64,000 nucleotides of DNA, taken from NCBI GenBank assembly GCA_003222395.1, contig QHWB01000030.1, positions 110,221 to 174,220 on the forward strand, given 5' to 3'. Below are positions 43,180 to 53,748 of this stretch, piece by piece. The stretch's first letter is position 1. Each line of letters opens with the position of its first letter. The notes beneath the pieces are model-generated. The model had not been told where the DNA came from. It saw only the letters and a list, made by a program, of their open reading frames with translations, and made no database searches. The DNA comes from Acidobacteriota bacterium (GTDB lineage Bacteria > Acidobacteriota > Vicinamibacteria > Vicinamibacterales > CAVVIG01). Both the position numbers and the translations under genes were made by a program.

Positions 43180-45386
43180 GTTCTCCCCCGCTCGCCTGAA
43201 AGGCTCGCGCTCCCGGTTGACTCCCGCTCGCCTGAAAGGCTCGCGCTACCGGCTGACTCCCGCTCGCCTGAAAGGCTCGCGCTACCGCTTGACTCCCGCT
43301 CGCCTGAAAGGCTCGCGCTCCCGGCTGACTCCCGCTCGCCTGAAAGGCTCGCGCTCCCGGCTGACTCCCGCTCGCCTGAAAGGCTCGCGCTCCCGGTTGA
43401 CTCCCGCTCGCCTGAAAGGCTCGCGCTCCCGGTTGACTCCCGCTCGCCTGAAAGGCTCGCGCTCCCGGTTGACTCCCGCTCGCCTGAAAGGCTCGCGCTA
43501 CCGGTTGACTCCCGCTCGCCTGAAAGGCTCGCGCTACCGGTTGACTCCCGCTCGCCTGAAAGGCTCGCGCTACCGCTTGACTCCCGCTCGCCTGAAAGGC
43601 TCGCGCTACCGGCTGACTCCCGCTCGCCTGAAAGGCTCGCGCTACCGCTTGACTCCCGCTCGCCTGAAAGGCTCGCGCTACCGGTTGACTCCCGCTCGCC
43701 TGAAAGGCTCGCGCTACCGGTTGACTCCCGCTCGCCTGAAAGGCTCGCGCTACCAGCTGACTCCTGCTCGCTTGAAAGGCTCGCGCAGCGGCCGGCGGAT
43801 TCGTCGTCAACCTGTAGCGCGAGGCTTTTAGCCGAGCGTGTCCGTACGTCTCGAATCTGAACGGCCTCCGGCCTTCCCGCGTAGAACTTGTCGAGCGGAA
43901 AACATCCCGACATGAGCCCGAGCCGCGGACCGGTGGTGCAATCGCTGAACGTCCGGCAGATTGACGCACGCCGCAGCGGCGTGCCCGCGAGGACGTCGGC
44001 CGGCAGTTCGGGATACGCCAGCACCATCCGCCCGAGGCCGACGAAGTCGGCCATGCCGTTGCGGATCACGTGCTGCGCGACATGCGGCAGCCACTCCTGC
44101 AGGTAGCTGTACGCTGAGCCTACGAACACGAGGTTCGGAAACGACTGCTTCAGCAGCGCCGTCGCTCTGATTTGCCGCGCCACGCCGCGCAGCGGATCTT
44201 CCGGAGGCTCGTAGCCGTCGAGCGGTGGGAACATCGCCGGCCGCTGCACGTGCGGGTTGTAGTAGGGGCTGCCACCGGTGACGCAAATCCAGCGGACGCC
44301 GAGCCCCTCCAGCATGCGGAGCAGCGCGCGCGGTTCCTCGAGCGACGAATCGAGCTGATCATCATGAGTGACGATGCCGAAGCCGAAGGCAGCCCTGAAG
44401 GGCTGCGCTACCGACGGTGTTGTCGTCTCACCGATCGACGGTGTTGCCGTCTCACCAATCGACCGTGTTGCCGTCTCAACGATGCCGCAACCCGTTTCCG
44501 TAGCGCAGCCCTTTAGGGCTGCTCCCGAGTCTTCCGGCTCGCCGACGCCGTCGGGACGTTTGCGGTATGGAACGGTGTCGAACGCCGAGACGCGGACGAC
44601 GATCTGCAGGCCGGGAACGTTCGCGCGAATCCCTTCGATGATCCGCCGCATGAACCGGGTGCGGTTCTCGAGCGGCCCGCCGTACTTTCCGTCGCGGCTG
44701 CGCGCGCCGAGCAGCTCGTGGCCAAGATAGCCGTGGCACGCCTTCACGTCCACGAATTGGAACCCGCAGTCGCGTGCGAGGCCGGCCGCGGCAACGAAGT
44801 CGTCGACCAGCCGATCGAGCTCCTCGTCCGTGAGAATGCGGACGGCAGTTGGAAAGCGTCGATCGAGCAGCGGGTGCGCCGCTCCCGCGAGCGGCGCCGG
44901 CCGATCGTACGCATCCGGCCGCGCGAACCGGCCCGAGTGCGTCAGCTGCAGCCCGATGAACAGATCCGCATCCGCGTTCGATCCGAACCGCTCGCGATGC
45001 GACGCGACGAGCTCGCCGCGCAGCGACGCGATGGCGCGCCCGGTCTTTCGCGTCAGCATCAGCTGATTCGGGTTGGCGCGGCCGTCGTGCCGGACCGCCA
45101 CCGCTTCGCCGCCCCATATCAGCTTCGCGCCGCTGATGCCGAAGTGGCGCCATCGCCGCCGCGTCAACTCGCTCGGCTCGCCCTCGCGCGTGCCGTCCCA
45201 TCCTTCCATCGGCAGAATGCAGAACCGGTTGCCGACGCGCACGCTGCCAATGTCGAGCGGCTGCGCAAGCGGAGACGCCGCCGGGGGCGACAGCTGCTCG
45301 TCGAATCCGAGAGCAATGCCCGAGCGCTCCAGATGCGCGCGAAATGCGGCGGCCGTCTTGAGCGAGGCGATCCGCGGATAGCTCAA
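43176..45386 (-). CDS. Old-Yellow-Enzyme-like NADH:flavin oxidoreductase with a 17-repeat C-terminal tail
   Basis: 736 aa from a TTG at 45386 (GAGG 9 nt upstream). Residues about 1-515 form the FMN barrel: [82 protein letters not shown] and [11 protein letters not shown]. Two anomalies are seen. Residues about 287-335 are repeat-derived (ALKGCA through VAQPFRAA). From about 533 to the end the protein is 17 copies of a 12-residue unit like [12 protein letters not shown], encoded by a 36-bp tandem array. The stop codon overlaps the cupin ATG (TCAT on the plus strand), the same coupling used throughout this operon. Confidence 0.7.
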   Translation of the reverse strand: MSYPRIASLKTAAAFRAHLERSGIALGFDEQLSPPAASPLAQPLDIGSVRVGNRFCILPMEGWDGTREGEPSELTRRRWRHFGISGAKLIWGGEAVAVRHDGRANPNQLMLTRKTGRAIASLRGELVASHRERFGSNADADLFIGLQLTHSGRFARPDAYDRPAPLAGAAHPLLDRRFPTAVRILTDEELDRLVDDFVAAAGLARDCGFQFVDVKACHGYLGHELLGARSRDGKYGGPLENRTRFMRRIIEGIRANVPGLQIVVRVSAFDTVPYRKRPDGVGEPEDSGAALKGCATETGCGIVETATRSIGETATPSIGETTTPSVAQPFRAAFGFGIVTHDDQLDSSLEEPRALLRMLEGLGVRWICVTGGSPYYNPHVQRPAMFPPLDGYEPPEDPLRGVARQIRATALLKQSFPNLVFVGSAYSYLQEWLPHVAQHVIRNGMADFVGLGRMVLAYPELPADVLAGTPLRRASICRTFSDCTTGPRLGLMSGCFPLDKFYAGRPEAVQIRDVRTRSAKSLALQVDDESAGRCASLSSEQESAGSASLSGERESTGSASLSGERESTGSASLSGERESSGSASLSGERESAGSASLSGERESSGSASLSGERESTGSASLSGERESTGSASLSGERESTGSASLSGERESTGSASLSGERESTGSASLSGERESAGSASLSGERESAGSASLSGERESSGSASLSGERESAGSASLSGERESTGSASLSGERGRT
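43191..43798. repeat. tandem array, 17 x 36 bp
   Basis: Unit CTCGCCTGAAAGGCTCGCGC then TMCCGSYTGACTCCCG. It starts at 43191 and every 36 bp to 43767. Units differ only at a few sites (CTACC/CTCCC; GGTTG/GGCTG/GCTTG), and the last is decayed. Each unit holds a GCCT-GAA-AGGC hairpin core. There are no unique spacers, so it is not CRISPR. 36 is a multiple of 3, and there are no stops in the minus-strand frame. Confidence 0.95.
43814..43838. repeat. inverted single copy capping the 36-bp array
   Basis: GTAGCGCGAGGCTTTTAGCC, the reverse orientation of the array unit, 16 bp past the array end. The 34-bp array at 53.7 kb has the same cap. Confidence 0.65.
44388..44522. repeat. palindrome pair with internal 20-bp repeats inside the OYE-like gene
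   Basis: GGCAGCCCTGAAGGGCTGCG (from 44388) and GTAGCGCAGCCCTTTAGGGC (from 44500) enclose three degenerate copies of a CGACGGTGTTGCCGTCTCA word. All is in frame; it replaces a normally short loop. Confidence 0.7.
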
Positions 45387-45396
45387 TCGTCCAGCC

Positions 45397-45655
45397 TCAT
45401 CCCTGCTTGTGCCGGCTCCGTTCCGTGGCGGCGTCCCATCGGCCGACCGCGACGCCCGCACGTCGCGCGAGCGCATCGCGGATGTCGATGCCCACGGCAG
45501 GATTGATCATTGCCGCCGTCGCGATCTGTACATGATGCGCTCCGGCGGCCAACCGTTCGATCGCGTCGGCCGCCGGTCCGATGCCGCCGACGCCCAATCA
45601 ACCGAAGACGACCGCCGACCTCGACGGCGATCCGGCGCAGCATCGTCCAGATCAT
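45397..45655 (-). pseudogene. dihydroorotate-dehydrogenase-like FMN enzyme, C-terminal fragment, frameshifted
   Basis: LRRIAVEVGGRLRLIG in one frame continues as GVGGIGPAADAIERLAAGAH, then [18 protein letters not shown], in the next. The join is at the TTGATTGGGC stretch (near 45598). It is the final phosphate-binding part of a DHOD-like barrel; the first 200 or so residues are absent. It ends 11 nt before the OYE-like start and so was once the first gene of that operon. Confidence 0.6.
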
Positions 45656-45667
45656 ATACGATATACG
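45654..45667. promoter_or_regulatory. putative GntR operator before the OYE operon
   Basis: ATATACGATATACG, close to the ATATATGATATAT site between the GntR and MFS genes (46612-46624). It sits exactly at the 5' edge of the DHOD-like remnant. Confidence 0.45.
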
Positions 45668-45748
45668 CCCGCCCGTCCGGCCGGTCGAGCGCGCGGCTGG
45701 CCGTTGACGCGAACGATCAGTGCGCGCGCGTCAGCGAGCTGCGGATGA

Positions 45749-46579
45749 CTATCTGGGCCCCGCGGATCGCAGACGCGTATTCCGACGTCGCGGCCGCGCT
45801 GAAGGCGCAGGGCGACGCGGATGCGGCGGCGCGTGAGATTGCGATCGCGCGGCGGCTGCAGCAGGCGCCGCGTCCACGTCGGTAGCGGCCGGCTCCGGCC
45901 GCGCTTTCGAACTCTTCAGGAAGTTCATGTAAGACTCGAGCGCCCGTCGATTGTGCTGCCGCACGGCGGTTTCGAGCGTCGGCAGATCACAATCGCGCAT
46001 CGCCGTCAGGATGGTCCTGTGCTCCTGCTGCGCGCGCTTCACTCTGTGCACGAGGACGCCGCTGAAGAAGTAGCGCCGCACGCGATCCCAGCGCGCGAGC
46101 ACCCGTTCGGTCATCTCGCGAAGCATCGGCAGGCCCGCCAGCGTGCTGATGGTGAGATGGAACCGCGTGTTGAGGGCGGCCCACTGGGCGTAGCGTTTCG
46201 CAGAAACCTCGCGATCCATGTCGGCGACGAGCGTCGCCAATGACTCGAGCTCGCGCGGACTGGCGCGCTCGGCGACGAGCCGCGACGCGACGACCTCGAG
46301 CCCCTCGAGCACGGCAAAGACGTCCTGCACCGATTCGGGCGAGACCGGCGCGACCGTGACGCCGGTGTGCGGGACGGTGACGACGAGGCCCTCCGACTGC
46401 AGCATCTGGATGGCTTCGCGGACGGGGATGGTGCTGACCTGCAGGCGGCGCGCGAGGTCGTCGATGACGAGGCGCTCGCCGGGCCGGAGCTCGCAGCGCA
46501 TGATCGCGTCGCGCAGCGTCTGGTAGGCGAACTCCTGCTTGGTGCGATGTCGCGCGTCCCGCTCGCCCGCCAGCGGCAT
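45749..46579 (-). CDS. GntR-family (FCD) transcriptional regulator
   Basis: 276 aa. Winged helix at about 10-80 (YQTLRDAIMRCELRPGERLVIDDLARRLQVSTIPVREAIQMLQSEGLV), then the FCD domain with LNTRFHLTISTLAG and the EHRTILTAMRDCD segment. Natural homology ends near YMNFLKSS (about 240). The remaining Ala/Pro/Arg tail lies opposite a plus-strand stretch that reads like a TPR helix pair (SDVAAALKAQGDADAAAREI), so the true stop may have been lost. Divergent from the MFS gene, with an AT-rich operator between. Confidence 0.8.
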   Translation of the reverse strand: MPLAGERDARHRTKQEFAYQTLRDAIMRCELRPGERLVIDDLARRLQVSTIPVREAIQMLQSEGLVVTVPHTGVTVAPVSPESVQDVFAVLEGLEVVASRLVAERASPRELESLATLVADMDREVSAKRYAQWAALNTRFHLTISTLAGLPMLREMTERVLARWDRVRRYFFSGVLVHRVKRAQQEHRTILTAMRDCDLPTLETAVRQHNRRALESYMNFLKSSKARPEPAATDVDAAPAAAAARSQSHAPPHPRRPAPSARPRRRNTRLRSAGPR

Positions 46580-46611
46580 GGTGCCCACAGTGTAGCGCGC
46601 CGCGGTGGGGA

Positions 46612-46624
46612 ATATATGATATAT
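46612..46624. promoter_or_regulatory. GntR operator between regulator and MFS gene
   Basis: ATATATGATATAT, symmetric around its G, in an otherwise GC-rich 49-bp divergent gap. Positioned to control both genes. Confidence 0.55.
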
Positions 46625-46628
46625 CGCT

Positions 46629-47822
46629 ATGCGCGATCGCGCCCGCGCCCTCGCCGCCGCCTTCCTCGCGCTCTTCTCCATCGTCGGCTTCGCGTTGTAC
46701 GGCCTCCCCTTCTTCTACGATTTCTTCGTTCAGGATCTCGGCTGGACGCGCCGGCAGGTGACCTCCGGCAACGCGATCAGCAAGGTCGTGATCGGCCCGG
46801 TGTTCGGATTCCTCGCGGGCCTGATCGTCGACCGGTTCGGCGCGCGGCGCCTGATGCTCGCCGGCATCGTGATGGCCGGCGCCGCCGTCGTCGGCCTCTC
46901 CACCATCACGACGCCCGGCGGCTTCTACGTCTTCTACTTCCTCAACGCGCTCGGCTACGTCTGCGGCGGACCGCTGCCGTGTCAGGTGCTGCTGACGCGC
47001 TGGTTCGATGACGGGCGCGGCAAGGCGATGGGCGTCGCATACCTCGGCATCGGCGTCGGCGGCGCGCTCGTGCCGATTCTCGCGCACGCCCTGACCACGG
47101 CGTTCGGCTGGCGCGGCGCGCTCCGCTGGCTCGGGTTGCTGATGATTGCCGTGGCGTTCCCGCCGGCCTTCTTCGTGCGCGATCGCCCGGCGCCCGAACG
47201 CGCTCGCGAGCTTCCGGCGGCGGACTCGCTGCGGCCTGTGCTGACGCGGCCGGCGTTCTGGCTGCTCGCGATCGGCAGCATGACGTCGATCGGCGCCGTC
47301 GGCGGCACGACGCAGAACCTGAAGCTGTATCTGAGTCTCGACCGCCACCTCGGTCAGGCCGACATCGCAGGCATTCTGTCGCTGCTGCTCGTCGGCAGCC
47401 TCGTCGGACGCATCACGATGGGATGGCTGGCCGACCGCTGGGAGAAGAAGCACGTGATGGTGCTGGTGTACGCGATCGTTGCGCTGTCGATTCCGCCGCT
47501 GGCGATGTCGTCGATGCCGGCGATGCTGCGCGTGTTCGCGTTTCTCTTCGGCGTCGGGTTGGGCGGCGACTACATGCTGATTCCTCTGATGGCCGCCGAA
47601 CTGTTCGGCGTCCGCGTCATGGGACGCCTGCTCGGCATCATCATCACCGCCGACGGCATCGCCGAAGCGGTCGTGCCGATGGGCGTCGCGGCGCTCCGCG
47701 ATTCCACCGGCAGCTACGGATCGGGGTTCTTCGTGCTCGTGGCGCTCGCGGTCGCGGGCGCGGCTGCCGTCTCCATGCTTCCATCGGGGCCTAATCCCGC
47801 CGCGACGATCGCCGCGCCGTGA
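46629..47822 (+). CDS. MFS transporter
   Basis: 397 aa, 12 hydrophobic segments. Loop motif LIVDRFGARRLML follows helix 2, the repeat GWLADRWEKKHVMVL follows helix 8, and GVGLGGDYMLIPLMAAELFG is in the C-half. Family resembles the monocarboxylate/oxalate:formate (OFA/MCT) branch, so an organic or sugar acid is plausible. Controlled by the neighbouring GntR gene. No clear ribosome site; the ATG is only 5 nt from the operator. Confidence 0.8.
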   Translation: MRDRARALAAAFLALFSIVGFALYGLPFFYDFFVQDLGWTRRQVTSGNAISKVVIGPVFGFLAGLIVDRFGARRLMLAGIVMAGAAVVGLSTITTPGGFYVFYFLNALGYVCGGPLPCQVLLTRWFDDGRGKAMGVAYLGIGVGGALVPILAHALTTAFGWRGALRWLGLLMIAVAFPPAFFVRDRPAPERARELPAADSLRPVLTRPAFWLLAIGSMTSIGAVGGTTQNLKLYLSLDRHLGQADIAGILSLLLVGSLVGRITMGWLADRWEKKHVMVLVYAIVALSIPPLAMSSMPAMLRVFAFLFGVGLGGDYMLIPLMAAELFGVRVMGRLLGIIITADGIAEAVVPMGVAALRDSTGSYGSGFFVLVALAVAGAAAVSMLPSGPNPAATIAAP

Positions 47823-47858
47823 TCGATGAACAGGCCGACGTTGCTCTGGAGATGAACT

Positions 47859-49151
47859 TCATGTCCATGCTTCTCCTTTGGGGAACTCAAACGCGCGTCG
47901 CGACGACTCGCGGATGGTGATGCTGTAGCCGGGAGTGGTCGGTGGCATATAGCGGCCGCGGCGAATGACGACCGGATCCTCGAAATGCTCGTGGAGGTGA
48001 TCGACGTACTCGATGACCCGGCCGTCCATCGATCCCGACACGGCGATGAAATCGAACATCGACAGGTGCTGCACGTACTCGCACAGGCCGACGCCGCCGG
48101 CATGCGGACACACCGGGATGCCGAACTTCGCCGCCATCAGGATGACCGCGAGGTTTTCGTTCACGCCGCCGAGCCGGCAGCTGTCGATCTGGCAGAAGTC
48201 GATGGCGTCGGCCTGCATCAGCTGCTTGAACACGATCCGGTTCGCGCAGTGCTCGCCGGTGGCGACGCCGACGCCCATCGGACGCACCGCTTTCGCGATC
48301 GTCAGATGGCCGAGCACGTCGTCGGAGCTCGTCGGCTCTTCGATCCACCAGAGCCGCATCGGCGCGAGCTCGCGCACGCGATCGATCGCCTCGTCGACCT
48401 CCCACTGCTGGTTCGCGTCGGCCATCAGCGTGCGCTCCGGACCGATCGCCTCGCGCACGAGCGCGAGGCGGCGGCGATCGTCGTCAGGCCGGCCTCCCAC
48501 CTTCACCTTGAAGTGCGTCCAGCCCTCGGCGTGCGCCTGACGGCAGAGCGAAAGGACTGCTTCGTCGCCGTAGCCCATCCAGCCGACCGACGTCGTGTAA
48601 GCCGGGTAACCGCAGCGCAGCAGCTCGGCCTCGCGATCGCGCTTCGTCCGCGCGTGTCGTTCGAGCAGGCCGGTGGCTTCGTCCGCAGACAACGCATCGG
48701 TGATGTAGCGGAAATCGATGCAGGAGACCAGCTGCCGTGGCGTCATGTCGGCGAGCAGTTTCCAGAGTGGTTTGCGCTCTGCCTTCGCGTACAGATCCCA
48801 CACCGCGTTGACGACGGCGGCCAGCGCGAGATGAATGACCCCCTTCTCGGGACCAAGCCATCTGAGCTGCGAGTCCGACGCGAGCCGGTGCCAGAACGCG
48901 GCGAAGTCCGGCGTGATCTCTTCGAGGCGCCGGCCGACGACGAGGTGCCGAAACGCGTCGACGGCCGCGACGACCACCTCGTTGCCGCGGCCGATGGTGA
49001 ACGTCAGCCCATGCCCCTCGACGCCGGCATCCGTCGTCAGCACGACATATGCGGCCGAGTAATCGGGATCGACGTGCACGGCATCGGTGCCCGCGAACGT
49101 CTTGGATGTCGGGAACCGCAGGTCGATGACGTGAAGCTCGCGAATAATCAA
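47859..49151 (-). CDS. fucD: L-fuconate dehydratase, enolase superfamily
   Basis: 430 aa. Dehydrates L-fuconate to 2-keto-3-deoxy-L-fuconate. Strong FucD features are RFPTSKTFAGTDAVHVDPDYSAAYVVL at the N-terminus, the KVKVG lysines, ADANQQW, WWIEEPTSSDD, GVATGEHCANRIVFKQLMQADAI and FCQIDSCRLGGVNENLAVIL, with CPHAGGVGLCEYVQH. Start taken as TTG at 49151, giving the family's N-terminus. No good ribosome site, because a structured repeat (49166-49329) lies directly upstream. It is the last catabolic gene of the fucose cluster. Confidence 0.9.
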   Translation of the reverse strand: MIIRELHVIDLRFPTSKTFAGTDAVHVDPDYSAAYVVLTTDAGVEGHGLTFTIGRGNEVVVAAVDAFRHLVVGRRLEEITPDFAAFWHRLASDSQLRWLGPEKGVIHLALAAVVNAVWDLYAKAERKPLWKLLADMTPRQLVSCIDFRYITDALSADEATGLLERHARTKRDREAELLRCGYPAYTTSVGWMGYGDEAVLSLCRQAHAEGWTHFKVKVGGRPDDDRRRLALVREAIGPERTLMADANQQWEVDEAIDRVRELAPMRLWWIEEPTSSDDVLGHLTIAKAVRPMGVGVATGEHCANRIVFKQLMQADAIDFCQIDSCRLGGVNENLAVILMAAKFGIPVCPHAGGVGLCEYVQHLSMFDFIAVSGSMDGRVIEYVDHLHEHFEDPVVIRRGRYMPPTTPGYSITIRESSRRAFEFPKGEAWT

Positions 49152-49165
49152 GTGTAATTTTTTCA

Positions 49166-49329
49166 AACCACAGAGACACGGAGACGCAGAGAAGACTGCA
49201 CGCGAACACCCCTGGGGCACCCCATTGAACGCCGATCGCTTCGGCGGCCGGGCCGCTTCGCGGCCCGGCATGCGTCGCGTAGCGACGCCGCCAAAGCGAG
49301 GCGCGCTGGGTCTCTGTGTCTCTGTGGTT
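49166..49329. repeat. nested inverted repeat with three-way-junction potential
   Basis: Outer arms AACCACAGAGACACGGAGA (49166-49184) and its inverse (49311-49329, one mismatch). Inside are a 13-bp stem (49236-49248 with 49287-49299, one mismatch) and two perfect hairpins, GCCGGGCCGC-TTC-GCGGCCCGGC (49247-49269) and GCGTCGC-GTA-GCGACGC (49272-49288). It fills the gap between the permease stop and fucD. The outer word is a repeat known from many bacterial genomes. Confidence 0.8.
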
Positions 49330-50321
49330 GAAATCCTCCGTGTTCTCTTGCTAACTCTGTGAACTCCGCCACCGATCCAGCGCCACCGCGCCGACGATGA
49401 TCGATCCGGTGACGATCTGCTGCACCCAATTCGGCAGTCCCTGCTGCGAACAGCCGATTTGAATCACCGCCATGATCGCCGCGCCGGCGATCGTGCCGAC
49501 GACGCTGCCCTTGCCGCCCGAGAGGCTGCCGCCGCCGATGATGACGGCGGCGATGACGTCGAGCTCGAGGCCGACGGCGACCGTCGGATCGCCGACCGAC
49601 AGCTTCGAGAACTCCATGACGCCCGCGAGCGCCGCGCAGGCGCCGGCGACGGCGTAGACCGCAACCTTCGTGCGGTTGATGCGCACGCCGCACAGCCGCG
49701 CCGTCCGCTCGCTCGAGCCGATGGCGAACAGATGGCGCCCGAAACGCGTGTACCGCAGCGTCAGCGCCACGACGATTGCGAGCGCAACGGTGAGCCAGAT
49801 GCCCGTCGGCAGCAGCAGCCCGCTGCCGTCGCGCACCGTCCGCAGCAGGTTGTTCAGCCACGTGATCGGCGCCTCGATGCGCCGCTCGTCGGCGAGCCCT
49901 TTTGCCGCGCCTCGTACGAGCAGCATGGTGCCGAGCGTGACGATGAACGGCACGACCCGAAGCTGCGTGATCAGCAGGCCGTTGGCGGCGCCGCACAGCG
50001 CTCCGGCAACGATCGCGCCGACGGCCGACACCGCAGGACCGGCGTGCCGATTGAGGATCAGCGCCGTCACCACCGTGCTGAGCGCGACAACCGATCCGAC
50101 CGACAGATCGATCCCGCCCGACACGATGACCATCGTCATCCCGAGCGCGGCGACGCAGACGATGACCGTCTGCCGCGCCATCAGCTCGAGATTGGCCGCG
50201 CGGAAGAACTGCGGGCCGATCAGCGCGCCGAAGATCAGCGCGACGACGACGAGCCCGGCGAGCACGCCGGCCTCGTCGACGAGACGGCGCGGCCTCCGGG
50301 GCGCAGGGGCCCCCGGAGTAA

Positions 50322-51857
<1,536 letters not shown>

Positions 51858-51870
51858 TGCTCGAGCATCG

Positions 51871-52875
51871 CTACCGGTTCGAAGGCTTCAGCCATTGCGC
51901 AAGGTCTGGATGCAGCAGATCCTTCACGTCCGGATCGTCCATGTGCTCGCGCGCGACGAGACGGACGCCGGTGTCGATCCGCTTCTCGACCGGCTGCCCG
52001 TGAATGTGCGCCACGATCGTTTTCACGCCGAGATAACCCATGTTGACCGGGTCCTGCAGCACGAGCGCGTTCAGCGCGCCGTCGGACATTCCTTTGAGCA
52101 GCGTGTCCGACGCGTCGAAGCCGACGAACCGCACCTTGCCCGCCCACCCGTTGCCTTCGAGCACGCGCAGCATCGCGAGCGTCGTCGACTCATTGGGCGT
52201 GAAGATGCCGTCGACGTCGAGCTGTCCGTCGGCGCGCTTCAGGCCGCTGAGGAGCGCCTCGCTTCGCTTGTAGGCGCCCTCGACGTCGGCGCCGCCGTAC
52301 TGATTCGCGCTGACGACCTCGATCCCCGAACGCGATTTGATCGCTTCGAGAAATCCCTCTTCACGCTGGATCGTGCTCTCCGATCCTTCGGCGTAGCGCA
52401 GCATCACGACTCGCCCTTTGTCGTGCAGCAGGCTCGACAGGTGCTCGCCCGCCAGCCGGCCGCCCTTGCGGTTGTCGGTCGCGACGAAGCTCACGAAGTC
52501 GCTGCCCTTCAAGCCGGAGTCGATGACGACGACGGGAATCCCCGCGCGCCTGGCGTCCGCGACAGGCGGCGCGAGCGCCGCTTCGTCGAGCGGCGCGAGC
52601 ACGATGCCCGACACGCCGCGCGACACGAAGCCTTCGACTTCGGAGACCTGCGAATCGCGCTCGTCCTCGCGCAGCGGTCCGCGCCAGATGATCGAGACGC
52701 CGAGCTCCTCTGCGGCCTTCGCCGCGCCGGCGTGAATGCTCTGCCAGAAGACGTGGGTGGTCCCTTTCGGGATGACGGCGATCGTGAGCGTCCCGGGTTG
52801 ATTTGGTCGTGAACAGTGCAGCGCACTTATCGTGGTTGCAATCACGAGAAGGAAACGTAGAGACCGTCGCACCAT
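51871..52875 (-). CDS. sugar ABC transporter substrate-binding protein, RbsB-like
   Basis: 334 aa. A hydrophobic leader (about 1-20, ending ALHC; a possible but imperfect lipobox) precedes a type-I periplasmic binding fold: TLTIAVIPKGTTHVFWQSIHAGAAKAAEELG, IPVVVIDSGLKGSDFVSFVATDNRKGGRLAGEHL, DGIFTPNESTTLAMLRVLEG and VRFVGFDASDTLLKGMSDGALNALVLQDP. The start codon shares one base with the amidohydrolase stop (TGATG). Likely ligand L-fucose, from operon context. Confidence 0.85.
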   Translation of the reverse strand: MVRRSLRFLLVIATTISALHCSRPNQPGTLTIAVIPKGTTHVFWQSIHAGAAKAAEELGVSIIWRGPLREDERDSQVSEVEGFVSRGVSGIVLAPLDEAALAPPVADARRAGIPVVVIDSGLKGSDFVSFVATDNRKGGRLAGEHLSSLLHDKGRVVMLRYAEGSESTIQREEGFLEAIKSRSGIEVVSANQYGGADVEGAYKRSEALLSGLKRADGQLDVDGIFTPNESTTLAMLRVLEGNGWAGKVRFVGFDASDTLLKGMSDGALNALVLQDPVNMGYLGVKTIVAHIHGQPVEKRIDTGVRLVAREHMDDPDVKDLLHPDLAQWLKPSNR

Positions 52876-53747
52876 CACACCGCTTCTCCAGTAGCGACTG
52901 CCGTTCTCAGATTCCAGAAGCGCCGCGCGTTGCCGCCCAGCACGGCGTCCCGTTCGTGGTCCGGACGCGCGGCCACATAGTCGATCACGACGTTCATGGT
53001 GCGCGCGTAGTCGGCGGAAACGGTGCAGACCGGCCAGTCCGATCCGATCATGAGCCGGTTCCAACCGAACGCGTCGAACGCGACGTCGAGGTACGGGCGG
53101 ATCTGGTCGCTCGTCCACTGCGCCCAGCTCGCTTCTGTCACCAGGCCGGAAAGCTTCGCGAACACGTTCGGCTGCGCGGCGAGGCGGCGAATGTCCCGCT
53201 CCCACTCGTCGATCTCGCCGGAGCGGAGGTCCGGCTTCGCCAGGTGATCGAGGACGAATCGCTGGCTCGGGAGGCGGCCAGCCAGCTCAGCCGCCGAGCC
53301 GAGTTGACGCCTATATATAAGGATGTCGAACCCGAGGCCGAAATCGGCAAGAAGTCGTATCCCACGAACGACTTGTGGCCGCAAAAGGAAGCGATCGTCG
53401 GGTTCGCTCTGGGCGATGTGGCGGATGCCGACCAGCCTCTGGTGTCCCGCGAGCGCGGCCAGTTGATCGCGCACGTTGTCGGCCTGCAGATCGACCCAGC
53501 CGACCACACCGGCGATCGATGGATGTTCAGCCGCCAGCCCGAGCAGCCACCGCGTTTCGTCGAGCGTCTGACGCGCCTGCACCGCGACGCACGCATCGAA
53601 GCCGACGCGAGCCATCTCGCGCGCCGACTCGTCGGGCAAAAAATCGCGTTTGAGCGCCGCCATCGAGTCGTCTATCCACGTGTACTCGGCGGCGTCGTAT
53701 TTCCAGAAATGCTGGTGAGCGTCTATGCGCATCGTGTCTTCGCTCAT
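52875..53747 (-). CDS. amidohydrolase-2 family lactonase, probable L-fuconolactonase
   Basis: 290 aa COG3618-type amidohydrolase. It starts RIDAHQHFWKY (HxH metal site), then VAVQARQTLDETRWLLGLA, GVVGWVDLQ, FVLDHLAKPDL (His ligand), NVFAKLSGLVTEA and MIGSDWPV (Asp). It fits the hydrolysis of L-fucono-1,5-lactone to L-fuconate, the step before FucD. ATG at 53747 or the one at 53732 may be used. The 34-bp repeat array lies directly upstream, between this gene and lutC, so it either needs its own promoter or read-through. Confidence 0.8.
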   Translation of the reverse strand: MSEDTMRIDAHQHFWKYDAAEYTWIDDSMAALKRDFLPDESAREMARVGFDACVAVQARQTLDETRWLLGLAAEHPSIAGVVGWVDLQADNVRDQLAALAGHQRLVGIRHIAQSEPDDRFLLRPQVVRGIRLLADFGLGFDILIYRRQLGSAAELAGRLPSQRFVLDHLAKPDLRSGEIDEWERDIRRLAAQPNVFAKLSGLVTEASWAQWTSDQIRPYLDVAFDAFGWNRLMIGSDWPVCTVSADYARTMNVVIDYVAARPDHERDAVLGGNARRFWNLRTAVATGEAV

Positions 53748-53748
53748 C

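Noticed and set aside
43191-43798. CRISPR array
   Set aside because: The period looks right, but there are no variable spacers. Units are contiguous and almost identical, and no cas genes are near.
42937-43860. Plus-strand reading frames through the 36-bp array as genes
   Set aside because: They exist only because the unit lacks stops in several frames and has a length divisible by 3. They have no domain or ribosome site, and flank real minus-strand genes antisense.
45700-45885. Plus-strand TPR-protein remnant
   Set aside because: AYSDVAAALKAQGDADAAAREI looks TPR-like, but it lies opposite the tail of the GntR gene and is too short to call.
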